Positions 35,128-44,484 are shown, numbered from the stretch's first letter. The stretch: DNA of 60,706 bases from Oxalobacteraceae bacterium (GCA_013284265.1 JABTBR010000045.1:1-60706), one strand, 5' to 3'. Translations and numbers: made by a program. The notes: generated by a model not told the origin, from the sequence alone.

Positions 35128-37323
35128 TCAGCGCGTCGAGAGCCGTTCGGCGACAATCTTCGGTGTGATAAACACCAGTAATTCGGTCTTGTCATTGGTG
35201 CGGCTGGTGTTGCGGAACAGATAGCCGAGCACCGGCACATCGCCCAGCAGCGGCACCTTGGCCACGGTATTGCGTTCGATCTGCTGGTAAATCCCGCCGA
35301 GCACCACGGTGCCGCCGTTTTCGACCATCACCTGGGTCTTGACGTGCTTGGTGTCGATGGCGAAGCCGGCCCGGGTTTCCTGCCCCACGCTGTCTTTATT
35401 GACGTCGACGTCGATGACCACATTGCCGTCCGGGGTGATCTGCGGCGTCACTTCCAGGCGCAGATTGGCCTTGCGGAACACGATCGAGGTCGCGCCGCTG
35501 CTGGTGGCCACCTGGTAAGGCAGTTCCACGCCCTGCTCGATCAGCGCGACCGCCTTGTCGGCCGTGATCACACGCGGGCTGGAGATGATCTTGCCGGTGC
35601 CGTCCGCTTCCAGCGCCGACAGTTCCAGGTTCAGGAAGCGGTTGGCGGCCGAGGAGAACAGGCTGACGGCCAGATTGCCGGCGGCCGCGCCGTTGATGGC
35701 CGCGGCCGGCAGGCTGACGAACTGGGTATTGTTGTAGCTCGCGTCGGTCAGCTTGATCTGGCCGGTGGTCTCGCCGACGCCGGTCATATTGCCGCCTATG
35801 CCGACCCGGGTATTGCTGGTGCCGAGCTGGTAGCCGGCGTCGCCGCCGCGGATGGTGCGCATGTCGGCAAAGCCGAGCTTGGCGCCCAGGTTGCGGGTGA
35901 AGGTATCGTTGGCCTCGACGATGCGCGCCTCGATCAGCACCTGCTTGGAGGCGACATCGGTCTTGCTGATCAGCTTGCGGATATCCTCGAGCTTGGAGGC
36001 GATGTCGGTGACGAACAGCTGGTTGGTGCGCGGCTCGATGATGGCGCTGCCGCGCTTGGACAGCACGCGGTTCTTGCTGTCGGCGCCGGAGCCGTCCAGG
36101 CCGAACACGTTCTTGAAAGCGTCCGCCTTCTGATAATTGAGCTGGAAGATTTCCGACTTCAGCGGTTCCAGATCGGCGATCTGGGCCCGCTGTTCGAGTT
36201 CCAGTTTTTCCTTGGTCAGCAGTTCTTCCTTGGGCGCGATCCACAGCACGGTGCCGTTCTTGCGCATGTCCAGGCCCTTGGCCTGCAGCACCACGTCGAG
36301 CGCCTGGTCCCACGGCACTTCCTTCAGGCGCAAGGTCAAATTGCCCGCCACGCTGTCGCTGGTGATGATGTTCAGGCCGGAAATATCGGCGATCGCCTGC
36401 AGCGCCGCGCGCACTTCCACGTTCTGGAAGTTAAACGACAGCTTCTCGCCGCGATAGCCCTGGGTGCCCTGGGTCAGCTTGTTCACATCTTCCTTGATCG
36501 GCTTGACGTCGATCACCAGCTGGGTGTCGCTCTGGTAGACGCTCTGCTCCCACAGGCCATGGGCCTCGATGGTCATGCGCGTGTTGTCGCCCTGCGGCAC
36601 GGTGGTCACCAGCGCCACCGGGGTGCCGAAGTCGCGCACGTCGAGACGGCGGCGCAGCGTTTCGGGCACGCCCGTCTTGAGGAAGTCGACCACCACGCCG
36701 GTGGCGACCTGGCGCACGTCGACGGCCACCTGGCTATTCGGCAGGTCGACCACGATGCGGCCTTCGCCGCTCGAACCGCGGCGGAAATCCATATCGCGCA
36801 GCAGTTGACGCCCCGGCGGCGCTGCCGCCACCGGCGTGGCCGGCAACACCGGCAGGCCGCGCGCATCGACCGCCTGGGCCAGACCGCCGGAGCTGTCGAT
36901 GGTCAGGATGATCGCATTGCCGTCGATGGTGGTGGCGTAATTGAGGGCGCGCTTCAGATTGAACACCAGGCGCGAACGCTCGCCGGCCTGCACCACGTTG
37001 ACGCTGCGCAGCTCGCCCAGGTTCATGTCCTGGGTGTTCTTACCGGTGGCGTTGACGGTGGCGCCGAAGTCGAGCGCGATGCGCGGCGGATTGGTGATGG
37101 CAAAGCCGATCGGCAATTTCGCGGGCGGATTCTTCAGCTGGACCTTGACGATCACATTCGCGCCCTGCTGGTTGGCCGAGATCGATTCGATCGCATTGGC
37201 CGGCGCCGGGGCCGGCTCCTGCGCCTGCGCCAGCACCGCGGTGCCCAGCAGCGCCAGCAGGGTGGCGGCGCGGCCGGCGCGCACGGCCGCCAGACGCAGC
37301 ATGGAAGGGTTAAAAGCGATCAT
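35128..37323 (-). CDS. pilQ: Type IV pilus secretin PilQ
   Basis: A 731-residue outer-membrane secretin. After a signal peptide (ending AVLAQAQ) come two AMIN domains (about 40-145 and 175-290), an STN/N0 domain (YRGEKLSFNFQNVEVRAALQ), an N1 domain, and the secretin domain with LIEARIVEANDTFTRNLGAK and VVIDVDVNKDS near the C-terminus. PilQ forms the gated pore through which the pilus leaves the cell. Its ATG overlaps the pilP stop by four bases. AMIN domains bind peptidoglycan. Confidence 0.97.
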   Translation of the reverse strand: MIAFNPSMLRLAAVRAGRAATLLALLGTAVLAQAQEPAPAPANAIESISANQQGANVIVKVQLKNPPAKLPIGFAITNPPRIALDFGATVNATGKNTQDMNLGELRSVNVVQAGERSRLVFNLKRALNYATTIDGNAIILTIDSSGGLAQAVDARGLPVLPATPVAAAPPGRQLLRDMDFRRGSSGEGRIVVDLPNSQVAVDVRQVATGVVVDFLKTGVPETLRRRLDVRDFGTPVALVTTVPQGDNTRMTIEAHGLWEQSVYQSDTQLVIDVKPIKEDVNKLTQGTQGYRGEKLSFNFQNVEVRAALQAIADISGLNIITSDSVAGNLTLRLKEVPWDQALDVVLQAKGLDMRKNGTVLWIAPKEELLTKEKLELEQRAQIADLEPLKSEIFQLNYQKADAFKNVFGLDGSGADSKNRVLSKRGSAIIEPRTNQLFVTDIASKLEDIRKLISKTDVASKQVLIEARIVEANDTFTRNLGAKLGFADMRTIRGGDAGYQLGTSNTRVGIGGNMTGVGETTGQIKLTDASYNNTQFVSLPAAAINGAAAGNLAVSLFSSAANRFLNLELSALEADGTGKIISSPRVITADKAVALIEQGVELPYQVATSSGATSIVFRKANLRLEVTPQITPDGNVVIDVDVNKDSVGQETRAGFAIDTKHVKTQVMVENGGTVVLGGIYQQIERNTVAKVPLLGDVPVLGYLFRNTSRTNDKTELLVFITPKIVAERLSTR

Positions 37324-37904
37324 TTGGTGTTCTCCTTACTTTCCTGCAACTCCAACTTCGATATGCGTTCGACCCAGTCGCCGGTCGCATCCTGTACGAT
37401 TTCCTTGATCGTGATCGCGCCTTCGCCCACGCTGGTGATCAGGCCGAAGTTCTGGCCGATGTGCTGGCCAGCCTTGACCTGATGCACCGCGCGGTCGATC
37501 TGCAGCAAGGCATAGATCACCCCGGCCTTCTGCATCGTGCCCACCATCTTGACCGTGTCGAGCGGGTAGCTCTCGAGCAGCTCCCTGCGCCTGTCCATGT
37601 CCGGTTTCAGGCCGCCGCCGCCCTTGGCCGCCTTGGCCAGCTCGGCCAGCAGCTTGTTGGCATTGAAAGGATCGGCCGCATCGGCCGAGGCATAGGCGAA
37701 GGGGACGAAGGTCTTCGGTTCGGAGATCGGCTGCACCTTGACCACGGCCTGGCCGTCGACCTCCTTCATCCATGTCCGCACTTCCTGCACATCGCTGTCG
37801 CCGCAGCCCGTGAGCAGCGTGGCGCCGGCCAGCAGCAGGGCCGGCAGCAGGGGCGGCAGGGCGGCGCGCGCGCGCACGGCGGCGCCTTGGGGCGAATTCA
37901 TCAT
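37320..37904 (-). CDS. pilP: Type IV pilus assembly lipoprotein PilP
   Basis: A 194-residue lipoprotein with lipobox LLTGC near residue 34 and a long N-terminal part before it. The PilP beta-domain follows about residue 100: LDTVKMVGTMQKAGVIYALL, HQVKAGQHIGQNFGLITSVG and EGAITIKEIVQ. PilP links the inner-membrane PilNO complex to PilQ. It overlaps pilO and pilQ by four bases at each end, so all three are translationally coupled. Confidence 0.96.
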   Translation of the reverse strand: MMNSPQGAAVRARAALPPLLPALLLAGATLLTGCGDSDVQEVRTWMKEVDGQAVVKVQPISEPKTFVPFAYASADAADPFNANKLLAELAKAAKGGGGLKPDMDRRRELLESYPLDTVKMVGTMQKAGVIYALLQIDRAVHQVKAGQHIGQNFGLITSVGEGAITIKEIVQDATGDWVERISKLELQESKENTK

Positions 37905-38557
37905 TTTTTCTTCTCCGCCTTTTTCTTCTCGGCCGCGGCCTTGCGTTGGGCGTTGACCTCTTCCGGATCGAGGTAGCGGAAGGTCTTGGCCACCGCGTCC
38001 AGGCTCAGCATGCCGTCCTTGCCGGTGCTCAGGCTCATGTTGTTGAGCGTGACAATGCGGCGCAGATTGGCCATGTCGCCGGCGAAGGCGCCGATGTCAT
38101 GGTAATTGCCGGTGACCTTGATATCGATGGGCAGCTCGGCATAGTAATCCTTGACCCCCACCTGGCCCGGCTTGAACAGCTCGAACTGCAGGCCGCGCCC
38201 CAGGCCGGCCTGGTTGATATCGGACAGCAGCTCGGCCATTTCAGCCTTGCTCGGCAGCTGCTTCTGCAGCCCCTCCACATATTTGTCGACCTGAATCTTC
38301 TGGGCCCGCAAGGCTTCCAGGTTGACCGCCTGGGCGGTCTTGATCTTGTACTCTTCGCGTAGCTTCAGTTCGGTTTGGGCCAGCGCTTCCTGTTCTTCGA
38401 ACTGGCCGCTCCAGTAAGCGAAATAGCCGAGCGCGATCACGCCGGCCATCACACCGATGCCGCACAAGACGCGCGGCACCAGCGGCCACTGGCCGGGATG
38501 GCGCTGCCCCAGGCCCTCGAACTGCGCACGCAGGGCCGTGATATTGATACTGCTCAT
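37901..38557 (-). CDS. pilO: Type IV pilus alignment protein PilO
   Basis: A 218-residue inner-membrane protein with one helix (about 28-46, GIGVMAGVIALGYFAYW), a coiled-coil (EEQEALAQTELKLREEYKIK) and a C-terminal ferredoxin-like domain (GLGRGLQFELFKPGQV). It forms a heterodimer with PilN. The C-terminus is lysine-rich. It starts nine bases after pilN. Confidence 0.96.
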   Translation of the reverse strand: MSSINITALRAQFEGLGQRHPGQWPLVPRVLCGIGVMAGVIALGYFAYWSGQFEEQEALAQTELKLREEYKIKTAQAVNLEALRAQKIQVDKYVEGLQKQLPSKAEMAELLSDINQAGLGRGLQFELFKPGQVGVKDYYAELPIDIKVTGNYHDIGAFAGDMANLRRIVTLNNMSLSTGKDGMLSLDAVAKTFRYLDPEEVNAQRKAAAEKKKAEKKK

Positions 38558-38566
38558 CTGGGCTCC

Positions 38567-39232
38567 TCAGGACTTGGCCGGCGCTGCGCCGGCCGGGTGT
38601 GGTGCCGCGGGCTTGGCGCCGGGCTTGGTGCCGGGCTTGCCGTCGGTCTTGCCATCGGGTGGGGCATCCTTGTCGCGCGGACGCTTGATGTTGACCACCA
38701 GATTGAACTCCACCACTTTCTTGGCCGTCTTGCCCTGGCCCAGTCCGGTCGAGTGCACATCGACCAGATCGGGCCGCTCCAGCCAGGGCGAATTGCCGGC
38801 CAGGTTGCGCAGGAATTCCGAGACGCGCTCCTGCGACTGGGCATAGCCGCTGATGGTCACTTTCTGGTTTTCCTGCTTGAAAGCCTTCAGGTACACGCCG
38901 GACGGCGTCTGCTTGACCAGCTCATCCATCAGATACACCGGCTGGTTGCGGTCGGCCTGCAGGTCTTCCACCGCCTGCTGGCGCGCCTTCAGCGCTTCGA
39001 TTTCCTGTTTCAAGGTGGCGATTTCGACGATCTTCTTGTCGAGCACCACGATGGCTCCCTTGAGCACCTGATTGCGTTGCCCCTGGACCGAGATGGCGCT
39101 CGCGTTGTAGCCGCCCACCAGCAGGACGGCGGCCACGCCGGCCAGCGCGCCCAGCGCCAGCAAAGCGAAAAACGCCGCCTTTTGTTGCTTGCGGCGGGCT
39201 TCGCGGTGCGGCAGCAGATTAATTCTGATCAT
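38567..39232 (-). CDS. pilN: Type IV pilus assembly protein PilN
   Basis: A 221-residue protein beginning MIRINLLPHREARRKQQK, the PilN cytoplasmic tail that binds PilM, then one membrane helix (about 23-43), a coiled coil and a periplasmic ferredoxin-like domain (VYLKAFKQENQKVTISGYAQ). The C-terminal 40 residues are rich in Lys, Pro and Ala and longer than usual. Its start overlaps the pilM stop by one base. Confidence 0.96.
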   Translation of the reverse strand: MIRINLLPHREARRKQQKAAFFALLALGALAGVAAVLLVGGYNASAISVQGQRNQVLKGAIVVLDKKIVEIATLKQEIEALKARQQAVEDLQADRNQPVYLMDELVKQTPSGVYLKAFKQENQKVTISGYAQSQERVSEFLRNLAGNSPWLERPDLVDVHSTGLGQGKTAKKVVEFNLVVNIKRPRDKDAPPDGKTDGKPGTKPGAKPAAPHPAGAAPAKS

Positions 39233-40311
39233 CAGCCAAACCTCCGCAGGGCCAGGCCGCAGGCGACCAGATAGGCGGGCGCGTCAAGGCGCAACTGCGC
39301 CTCGCGCACGGCCGGTCCCAGTTGCATGCCCTTGAACGGCGAAATGACGGCGCTGGCGATCTTGCTGCGGCTGGCGATCAGTTCGAGCAGCCCCGGCAAC
39401 TGGGCGCAGCCGCCCGCCAGGAACAGCTGGTCGACCCGGGTATACGGCGTCGAGGTGAAGAAGAACTGGATCGCGCGGGTGATTTCCAGCGCCGCGCTCT
39501 CGAGGAAGGGCTGCAGCAGGTCGGCCGCGTAGTTTTCCGGCAGGTCGCCGGCCTTCTTGCGGGTTTCCGCCTCGTCGAAGGCCATGCCGTAGGAGCGCAC
39601 GATATCCTGGGTCAGCGCATTGCCGCCGAAGGGCTGCTCGCGCTCGTAGATGGTGACGCCGTCAAGCATGATCGAGATATGCGTCATCTGGGCGCCGATC
39701 TGGAACAGCGCCACCACCTTGCCGGTGCCGGCCTCGGGCAACTGGGCGATGATGCGGTCGAGCGCGGCGCGCGCCGCATACGATTCGATATCCATCACGG
39801 TGGCCTTCAGGCCCGAGGCCTCGGCGATCGCGACGCGGTCGTCGACCTTCTCGCGGCGCGAGGCGGCCAGCATAACTTCGATATCCTCGGGCGAATTGGC
39901 GGCCGGCCCGATGACGTCGAAGTCCAGGCTGACCTCATCGAGGGCGAAGGGAATGTACTGGCTCGCTTCGGATTCGACCTGCACTTCGAGCTGGTCTTCC
40001 GACATGCCAGCCGGCAGGATAATTTTCTTGGTGATCACGGACGCCGGCGGCATGCCCAGCGCGGCCAGCTTGGCGCGGGTGCCGCTTTTTTTCCAGACCC
40101 GGCGTACCGCTTCGACCACCTGGTCCATGTTTTCGATATTGCCATCGACCACGGCGCCGCGCGGCAGCGGCTCGGACGCATAGCGCTCCAGCCGCAACTC
40201 GGTCTTGCCCGCCATTGCCAGTTCCACCAGCCGCACGCTGGAAGTGCTGATATCGATACCGACCAGCGGTGCGTTGCCCTGCCCTAGCAGCGCGGCCAGA
40301 TCCAGCATCAT
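39232..40311 (-). CDS. pilM: Type IV pilus assembly ATPase-like protein PilM
   Basis: A 359-residue actin-fold cytoplasmic protein. It shows the phosphate motifs VGIDISTSSVRLVELA, FQIGAQMTHISIM and FLAGGCAQLPGLLE, and ends in a LACGLALRRFG helix. PilM binds ATP and the PilN tail and sits at the base of the pilus machine. It is the first gene of the pilMNOPQ operon; the tandem ATG codons at 40311 and 40308 both fit as start. Confidence 0.96.
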   Translation of the reverse strand: MMLDLAALLGQGNAPLVGIDISTSSVRLVELAMAGKTELRLERYASEPLPRGAVVDGNIENMDQVVEAVRRVWKKSGTRAKLAALGMPPASVITKKIILPAGMSEDQLEVQVESEASQYIPFALDEVSLDFDVIGPAANSPEDIEVMLAASRREKVDDRVAIAEASGLKATVMDIESYAARAALDRIIAQLPEAGTGKVVALFQIGAQMTHISIMLDGVTIYEREQPFGGNALTQDIVRSYGMAFDEAETRKKAGDLPENYAADLLQPFLESAALEITRAIQFFFTSTPYTRVDQLFLAGGCAQLPGLLELIASRSKIASAVISPFKGMQLGPAVREAQLRLDAPAYLVACGLALRRFG

Positions 40312-40659
40312 GCCGATCCCCCACGCTGTCGCCCGACGCCAGAAGCGGCGCCGCGCTGTTTCAGATAACGCAGTCGTACTGTTTGCATGAGGAACTCGTT
40401 TGTAAACCAGCGTTTAGATGGTAATGATAAGAACGTACATTAAAGCGGAGTTATCACCATTGTAAAGGTATTTCTACAGTGCACGATTCGCCGGGTGTGC
40501 GCGTTTCGCCACACTATGAGGGGCCCACGTTTCACCATGCATAACACACTTGTTTTATTGCTAGCATGAAAATATTGCTTTTAGACTAGTGCGCGCGCCG
40601 CTGCGGCCCTGCCCTCGCTTATAATGAATCGGATAACAATAGCGAAAGATTCGACGCGC
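40312..40659. promoter_or_regulatory. Divergent promoter region between pilM and mrcA
   Basis: 348 bases without a gene. The centre (about 40400-40500) is AT-rich for this genome and probably holds the pilMNOPQ promoter on the minus strand, with a weak TTTACA/TAATGT pair at about 18-base spacing. On the plus strand TATAAT at 40620-40625 is a good -10 box for mrcA, without a clear -35. No repeat, small RNA or further reading frame is evident. Confidence 0.45.
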
Positions 40660-43002
40660 ATGGCCACCTCCAACTCCGCTCCGCCCCCGTCCCAGTCGCC
40701 CGCCAAGGGCGCCCAGCCCAAGCGTTTCCTCATGATGGCCGGCGTCACCCTGGCCGGCCTGGCCCTGACGGGCGTGCTGCTGGTGGTGTTCGGCCTGGCG
40801 ATGGCCTACCCCAACCTGCCCGAGCTCGACACGCTGACCGACTACCGGCCCAAGATGCCGTTGCGGATCTTCTCGGCCGACAATGTGCTGATCGGCGAAT
40901 TCGGCGAAGAGCGCCGCAACCTGGTGCGCATCAAGGACATCCCCGATGTGATGAAAAAAGCCGTGCTGGCCATCGAGGACGACCGTTTCTACGAACACGG
41001 CGGCGTCGACTACCTGGGCATCGCCCGCGCCGCCCTGCACAACGCCACCGGCGGCGCCAAGCAGGGCGCCTCCACCATCACCCAGCAGGTGGCGCGCAAT
41101 TTCTTCCTGTCGAGCGAACAGACGCTCAAGCGCAAGGCCTATGAAGTGCTGCTGGCCTGGAAGATCGAGCAGAACCTGTCCAAGGACCAGATCCTGGAGG
41201 TGTATATGAACCAGATCTACCTGGGCCAGCGCGCCTACGGCTTTTCTTCCGCCGCCCAGATCTATTTCGGCAAGAATCTGAAAGACATTAGCGTGGCCGA
41301 GGCGGCCATGCTGGCCGGCCTGCCCAAGGCGCCGTCGGCCTACAACCCGGTGGTCAATCCGAAGCGCGCGCGCACGCGCCAGCAATACATCCTGGTGCGC
41401 ATGCATCAGCTCGGCTATATCAGCGACAAGCAATTCGACGCGGCCAAGGCCGAGCAGCTCAAGGTCAAGACCGACAGCAGCGAATTCGGCGTGCACGCCG
41501 AATACGTGGCCGAGATGGCGCGCCAGCTGGTCTATGAGCAATTCAAGGAAGATACCTATACCCGCGGCCTGAACGTATTTACCACCATCACCAAGGCCGA
41601 CCAGGACGCGGCCTACCTGGCGCTGCGCCGCGGCGTGATGGATTACGAGAAGCGCCACGCCTATCGCGGCCCGGAAGCCTATATCGACATCCCCAACCGC
41701 AAGGAAGACGCCGACGACGCCATCGAGACCGAGCTGGCCGACCACCCCGACAGCGACGACATCGTCGCCGCCATGGTGCTGCAGGCCAGCCCGCAGAAGA
41801 TCACCGCCGTCACCGCCTCGGGCGAGGAAATCCACATCAGCGGCGCCGGGCTGGAGATGGGCCGCTCCTGGCTGTCCGAGAAGGCCGCGCCGAACAAGCG
41901 CATCCGCCGTGGCGCGGTGATCCGCGTGATGCGCGAGGAAAAGGACTGGGAAGTGACCCAGATGCCGGAAATCGAATCGGCCTTCGTTGCCGCCAGCACC
42001 GAGGACGGCGCGATCCGCGCCATGGTCGGCGGCTTCGACTACAACCGCAACAAGTTCAACCACGTCACCCAAGCCTGGCGCCAGCCCGGTTCCTCGTTCA
42101 AGCCGTTTATCTATTCGGCCTCGCTCGAGCGCGGCCTGTCGCCGGCCACCATCATCAACGACGCGCCGATCTCGTTTGACGCCGGCCAGACCGGCGGCCA
42201 GGCCTGGGAGCCGAAGAACTACGACGGCAAATACGAAGGCCCGATGTCGATGCGGCGCGGCCTGACCAAGTCCAAGAACATGGTCTCGATCCGCATCCTG
42301 CACAAGATCGGCGCCAAGTTCGGCCAGGAATACACCACCCGCTTCGGTTTCGACGCGGACAAGAACCCGCCCTACCTGACCCTGGCCCTGGGCGCCGGCA
42401 ACGTCACGCCGCTGCAGATGGCCGGCGCCTACTCGGTGTTCGCCAACGGCGGCTACAAGGTCAGCCCCTACCTGATTTCCAAGGTCACCGACGCCAACGG
42501 CAAGGTGCTGTCGCAGGCCGCGCCGGAGCTGGCCGGCGACGAGAAGAACCGCGTCATCGACGCACGCAACGCCTTCCTGATGGACAGCATGATGCGCGAC
42601 GTGGTGCGCTTCGGCACCGCCACCAAGGCGCTGGTGCTGAAACGCCCCGACATCGCCGGCAAGACCGGCACCACCAACGACTCGATCGACGCCTGGTTCG
42701 CCGGCTACCAGTCCAAGCTGGTGGGCATCGCCTGGATAGGCTACGACCAGCCCAAGAACCTGGGCAACAAGGAAACCGGCGGTGGCCTGGCGCTGCCGAT
42801 CTGGATCAGCTATATGCAGAAGGCATTGAAGGGGGTTCCGGTCGACGAGCGGGCCGTGCCGGAAGGCTTGATACAGGTGGGAGAGGATTACTACTACGCC
42901 GAGAATCCACCCGGCGTCGGGGTCCATAACCTCGACGGCGCCAGCCATGGCACGCCGGCCGAAGAAAAGGCCAAGGACGCGGTCAAGAACGAGCTGTTCT
43001 GA
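40660..43002 (+). CDS. mrcA: Penicillin-binding protein 1A
   Basis: A 780-residue bifunctional peptidoglycan synthase. A membrane helix (about 25-50) is followed by the glycosyltransferase domain with EDDRFYEHGGVDY (catalytic Glu106) and GASTITQQVARNFFL. The transpeptidase domain has SSFK (Ser478, Lys481), SKN (538-540) and KTGTTN (668-673). An OB-like insert lies between the two. The ATG at 40660 was chosen because an in-frame ATG at 40624 overlaps the probable -10 box. The gene is divergent from pilMNOPQ, as in many gamma- and betaproteobacteria. Confidence 0.96.
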   Translation: MATSNSAPPPSQSPAKGAQPKRFLMMAGVTLAGLALTGVLLVVFGLAMAYPNLPELDTLTDYRPKMPLRIFSADNVLIGEFGEERRNLVRIKDIPDVMKKAVLAIEDDRFYEHGGVDYLGIARAALHNATGGAKQGASTITQQVARNFFLSSEQTLKRKAYEVLLAWKIEQNLSKDQILEVYMNQIYLGQRAYGFSSAAQIYFGKNLKDISVAEAAMLAGLPKAPSAYNPVVNPKRARTRQQYILVRMHQLGYISDKQFDAAKAEQLKVKTDSSEFGVHAEYVAEMARQLVYEQFKEDTYTRGLNVFTTITKADQDAAYLALRRGVMDYEKRHAYRGPEAYIDIPNRKEDADDAIETELADHPDSDDIVAAMVLQASPQKITAVTASGEEIHISGAGLEMGRSWLSEKAAPNKRIRRGAVIRVMREEKDWEVTQMPEIESAFVAASTEDGAIRAMVGGFDYNRNKFNHVTQAWRQPGSSFKPFIYSASLERGLSPATIINDAPISFDAGQTGGQAWEPKNYDGKYEGPMSMRRGLTKSKNMVSIRILHKIGAKFGQEYTTRFGFDADKNPPYLTLALGAGNVTPLQMAGAYSVFANGGYKVSPYLISKVTDANGKVLSQAAPELAGDEKNRVIDARNAFLMDSMMRDVVRFGTATKALVLKRPDIAGKTGTTNDSIDAWFAGYQSKLVGIAWIGYDQPKNLGNKETGGGLALPIWISYMQKALKGVPVDERAVPEGLIQVGEDYYYAENPPGVGVHNLDGASHGTPAEEKAKDAVKNELF

Positions 43003-43072
43003 TCCGCCGCGCCGGGGCCGGGCCTGGCCCGGGGTCCCGGCGGCCGTTGGCGGCCGCGTTCAAGCGTCAGGC

Positions 43073-43402
43073 TTAGGCCAGCACGACGGTGACGCCGGCC
43101 TGTTGCGATACATAGGTCGACAGCGCTTCAAACAGTTCGGAATCGTCGCGGGTATTGCGCCATTTGCCGTCCTTCTGCTTGAAGTGGAAGCCGCCCGCAC
43201 GCGCCGCCACCCACAGCTCCTGCATCGCCGCCTGGCTGTTGACGATGATTTTGCTGCCATTGTCGATAAATTCGATCTCCAGCACATTGCCGCTGCGGCT
43301 GCACTCCACGTCGAGCACATCCTCGTCGTTCAGCCGGTCCAGTGCCGCCTCGATCGCGTTGAGGGTGGCAACGGCCTGTGTCAGGAATTCTGTTTCGCCC
43401 AT
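43073..43402 (-). CDS. cyaY: Iron-sulfur cluster assembly protein CyaY (frataxin)
   Basis: A 109-residue frataxin. The N-terminal helix carries the acidic ridge (AIEAALDRLNDEDVLDVECS), the sheet has VLEIEFIDNGSKIIVNSQ and ELWVAARAGGFHFK, and the C-terminal helix ends the protein. The ATG at 43402 has GGAG six bases upstream. It is divergent from lptM with 28 bases between start codons, a usual arrangement. Confidence 0.95.
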   Translation of the reverse strand: MGETEFLTQAVATLNAIEAALDRLNDEDVLDVECSRSGNVLEIEFIDNGSKIIVNSQAAMQELWVAARAGGFHFKQKDGKWRNTRDDSELFEALSTYVSQQAGVTVVLA

Positions 43403-43430
43403 GCTACACTCCAATCTTTCTAGTCAAACC

Positions 43431-43646
43431 ATGATTCTAAACGTGAAGTCCACCTTAACACGCATTACCCCTATTCTCGGCAGCGCATTGTGCGTGGCCG
43501 TGCTGCTCGGCGGCTGCGGCCAGCCGGGGCCGCTGTACCTGCCGAAGGCGCCCACCAAGTCCGCCAGCAGCACCTCGACCAGCAAGCCGGGCGTGCCGCC
43601 GGCATCGTCGCCCGTGCCTGGCACGGCGCCTAGCTCGCAGCAGTAA
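43431..43646 (+). CDS. lptM: Small lipoprotein LptM (YifL family)
   Basis: A 71-residue lipoprotein with signal sequence ILGSALCVAVLLGGC and the family-diagnostic GCGQPGPLYLP directly after the lipobox. LptM (YifL) assists oxidative maturation of the LPS translocon LptDE. A serine/proline-rich tail follows. In most betaproteobacteria lysA comes next; here the gene is followed by repeat copy D and a bidirectional terminator, so the order is broken. Confidence 0.88.
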   Translation: MILNVKSTLTRITPILGSALCVAVLLGGCGQPGPLYLPKAPTKSASSTSTSKPGVPPASSPVPGTAPSSQQ

Positions 43647-43682
43647 GCAAGGCGCAACGGCAAAGAGCCGGGGACGCTGTTT

Positions 43683-43783
43683 AAACCCACGGCAAAGAGC
43701 CGGGGGCCTGTCCCGCAGGGACAGGCGGGGCGCAGCCCCTCCCCGGACCCTGGGTCAGACCCCAGGGGTACGCCGTGGGTTTA
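43683..43783 (+). repeat. Intergenic palindromic repeat, copy D (long form)
   Basis: AAACCCACGGCAAAGAGCC opens and GGGGTACGCCGTGGGTTTA closes the element. Inner hairpins are CCTGTCCC-GCA-GGGACAGG and GGGGCGCAGCCCC, and GGGTCAGACCC is near the right end. A partial direct copy of the left arm (CGGCAAAGAGCCGGGGAC) precedes it at 43658-43675. The element lies between lptM and the terminator. Confidence 0.85.
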
Positions 43784-43784
43784 C

Positions 43785-43820
43785 AAAAAAAAGCGCGCCT
43801 CACCATGGGCGCGCTTTTTT
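43785..43820. terminator. Bidirectional Rho-independent terminator
   Basis: Arms GCGCGC (43793-43798 and 43809-43814) with a 10-base loop are flanked by eight A on the left and six T on the right. It would stop transcripts from lptM on the plus strand and msrQ on the minus strand. Confidence 0.92.
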
Positions 43821-43835
43821 CTTCCGCGATGCAGC

Positions 43836-44468
43836 TCAACGCACCACCACCTTCACCACCCCACCCGCCTTCGCATACTTCCAGTACAGCCTTGCCCCCA
43901 GCAGCAGCGCCACGATCAGCCCAAAAATAATCGGCTGGGTAAAATTATGCTTGCCCGCCTTCATCCACCAGAAATGCAAGATCCCCAGCGGCGCCACCAC
44001 ATAGATCAGCCGGTGCAACCACTGCCAGCGCTTGCCGCCCAGGCGGCGGATCATGCCATTGGTGCTGGTCAGCGCCAGCGGTATCAGCAGCACGAAGGCG
44101 CTAAAGCCCACGGTGATGAAAGGCCGCTTAAGCACATCCTTCCACATCTCCTGCACATCGAAGAAATGATCGAACCACAGAAAAGTGGTGAAGTGCAGCG
44201 CCGCGTAAAAGAAGGCAAACAAGCCCAGCATGCGGCGCAGCTTGAGCAGCCAGTTCCACTTGCTCAGCCGGCGCAGCGGCGTCACCGCCAGCGTGATGCA
44301 CAGGAAGTACAAGGTCCAGTCGCCGGTGCCGCGCGTGATGAATTCCAGCGGCTCGACCAGTTGCCCGGTGAGCGTCAGATACACCATGCGCCCAAAGGGG
44401 ACCAGCGCCAGCAGGAAGATCAGCACCTTGAGCGCCGATGCCTGGCGCGCAGTGGGAGTAAAAGCCAT
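43836..44468 (-). CDS. msrQ: Heme b membrane subunit MsrQ of the MsrPQ methionine sulfoxide reductase
   Basis: A 210-residue inner-membrane protein with about six helices, e.g. ALKVLIFLLALVPFGRMVYL, MLGLFAFFYAALHFTTFLWF and WLHRLIYVVAPLGILHFWW; histidines in the last two would bind heme. RGTGDWTLYFLCITLAVTPL is the ferric-reductase-like signature. MsrQ passes electrons to MsrP for repair of oxidised periplasmic methionines. It starts 16 bases after msrP. Confidence 0.95.
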   Translation of the reverse strand: MAFTPTARQASALKVLIFLLALVPFGRMVYLTLTGQLVEPLEFITRGTGDWTLYFLCITLAVTPLRRLSKWNWLLKLRRMLGLFAFFYAALHFTTFLWFDHFFDVQEMWKDVLKRPFITVGFSAFVLLIPLALTSTNGMIRRLGGKRWQWLHRLIYVVAPLGILHFWWMKAGKHNFTQPIIFGLIVALLLGARLYWKYAKAGGVVKVVVR

Positions 44469-44484
44469 GGCTATCGTCCGCCGC

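Noticed and set aside
40624..40660. Upstream ATG at 40624 as start of mrcA
   Set aside because: It overlaps the TATAAT -10 box at 40620-40625 and has no ribosome site, so the transcript would start after it.
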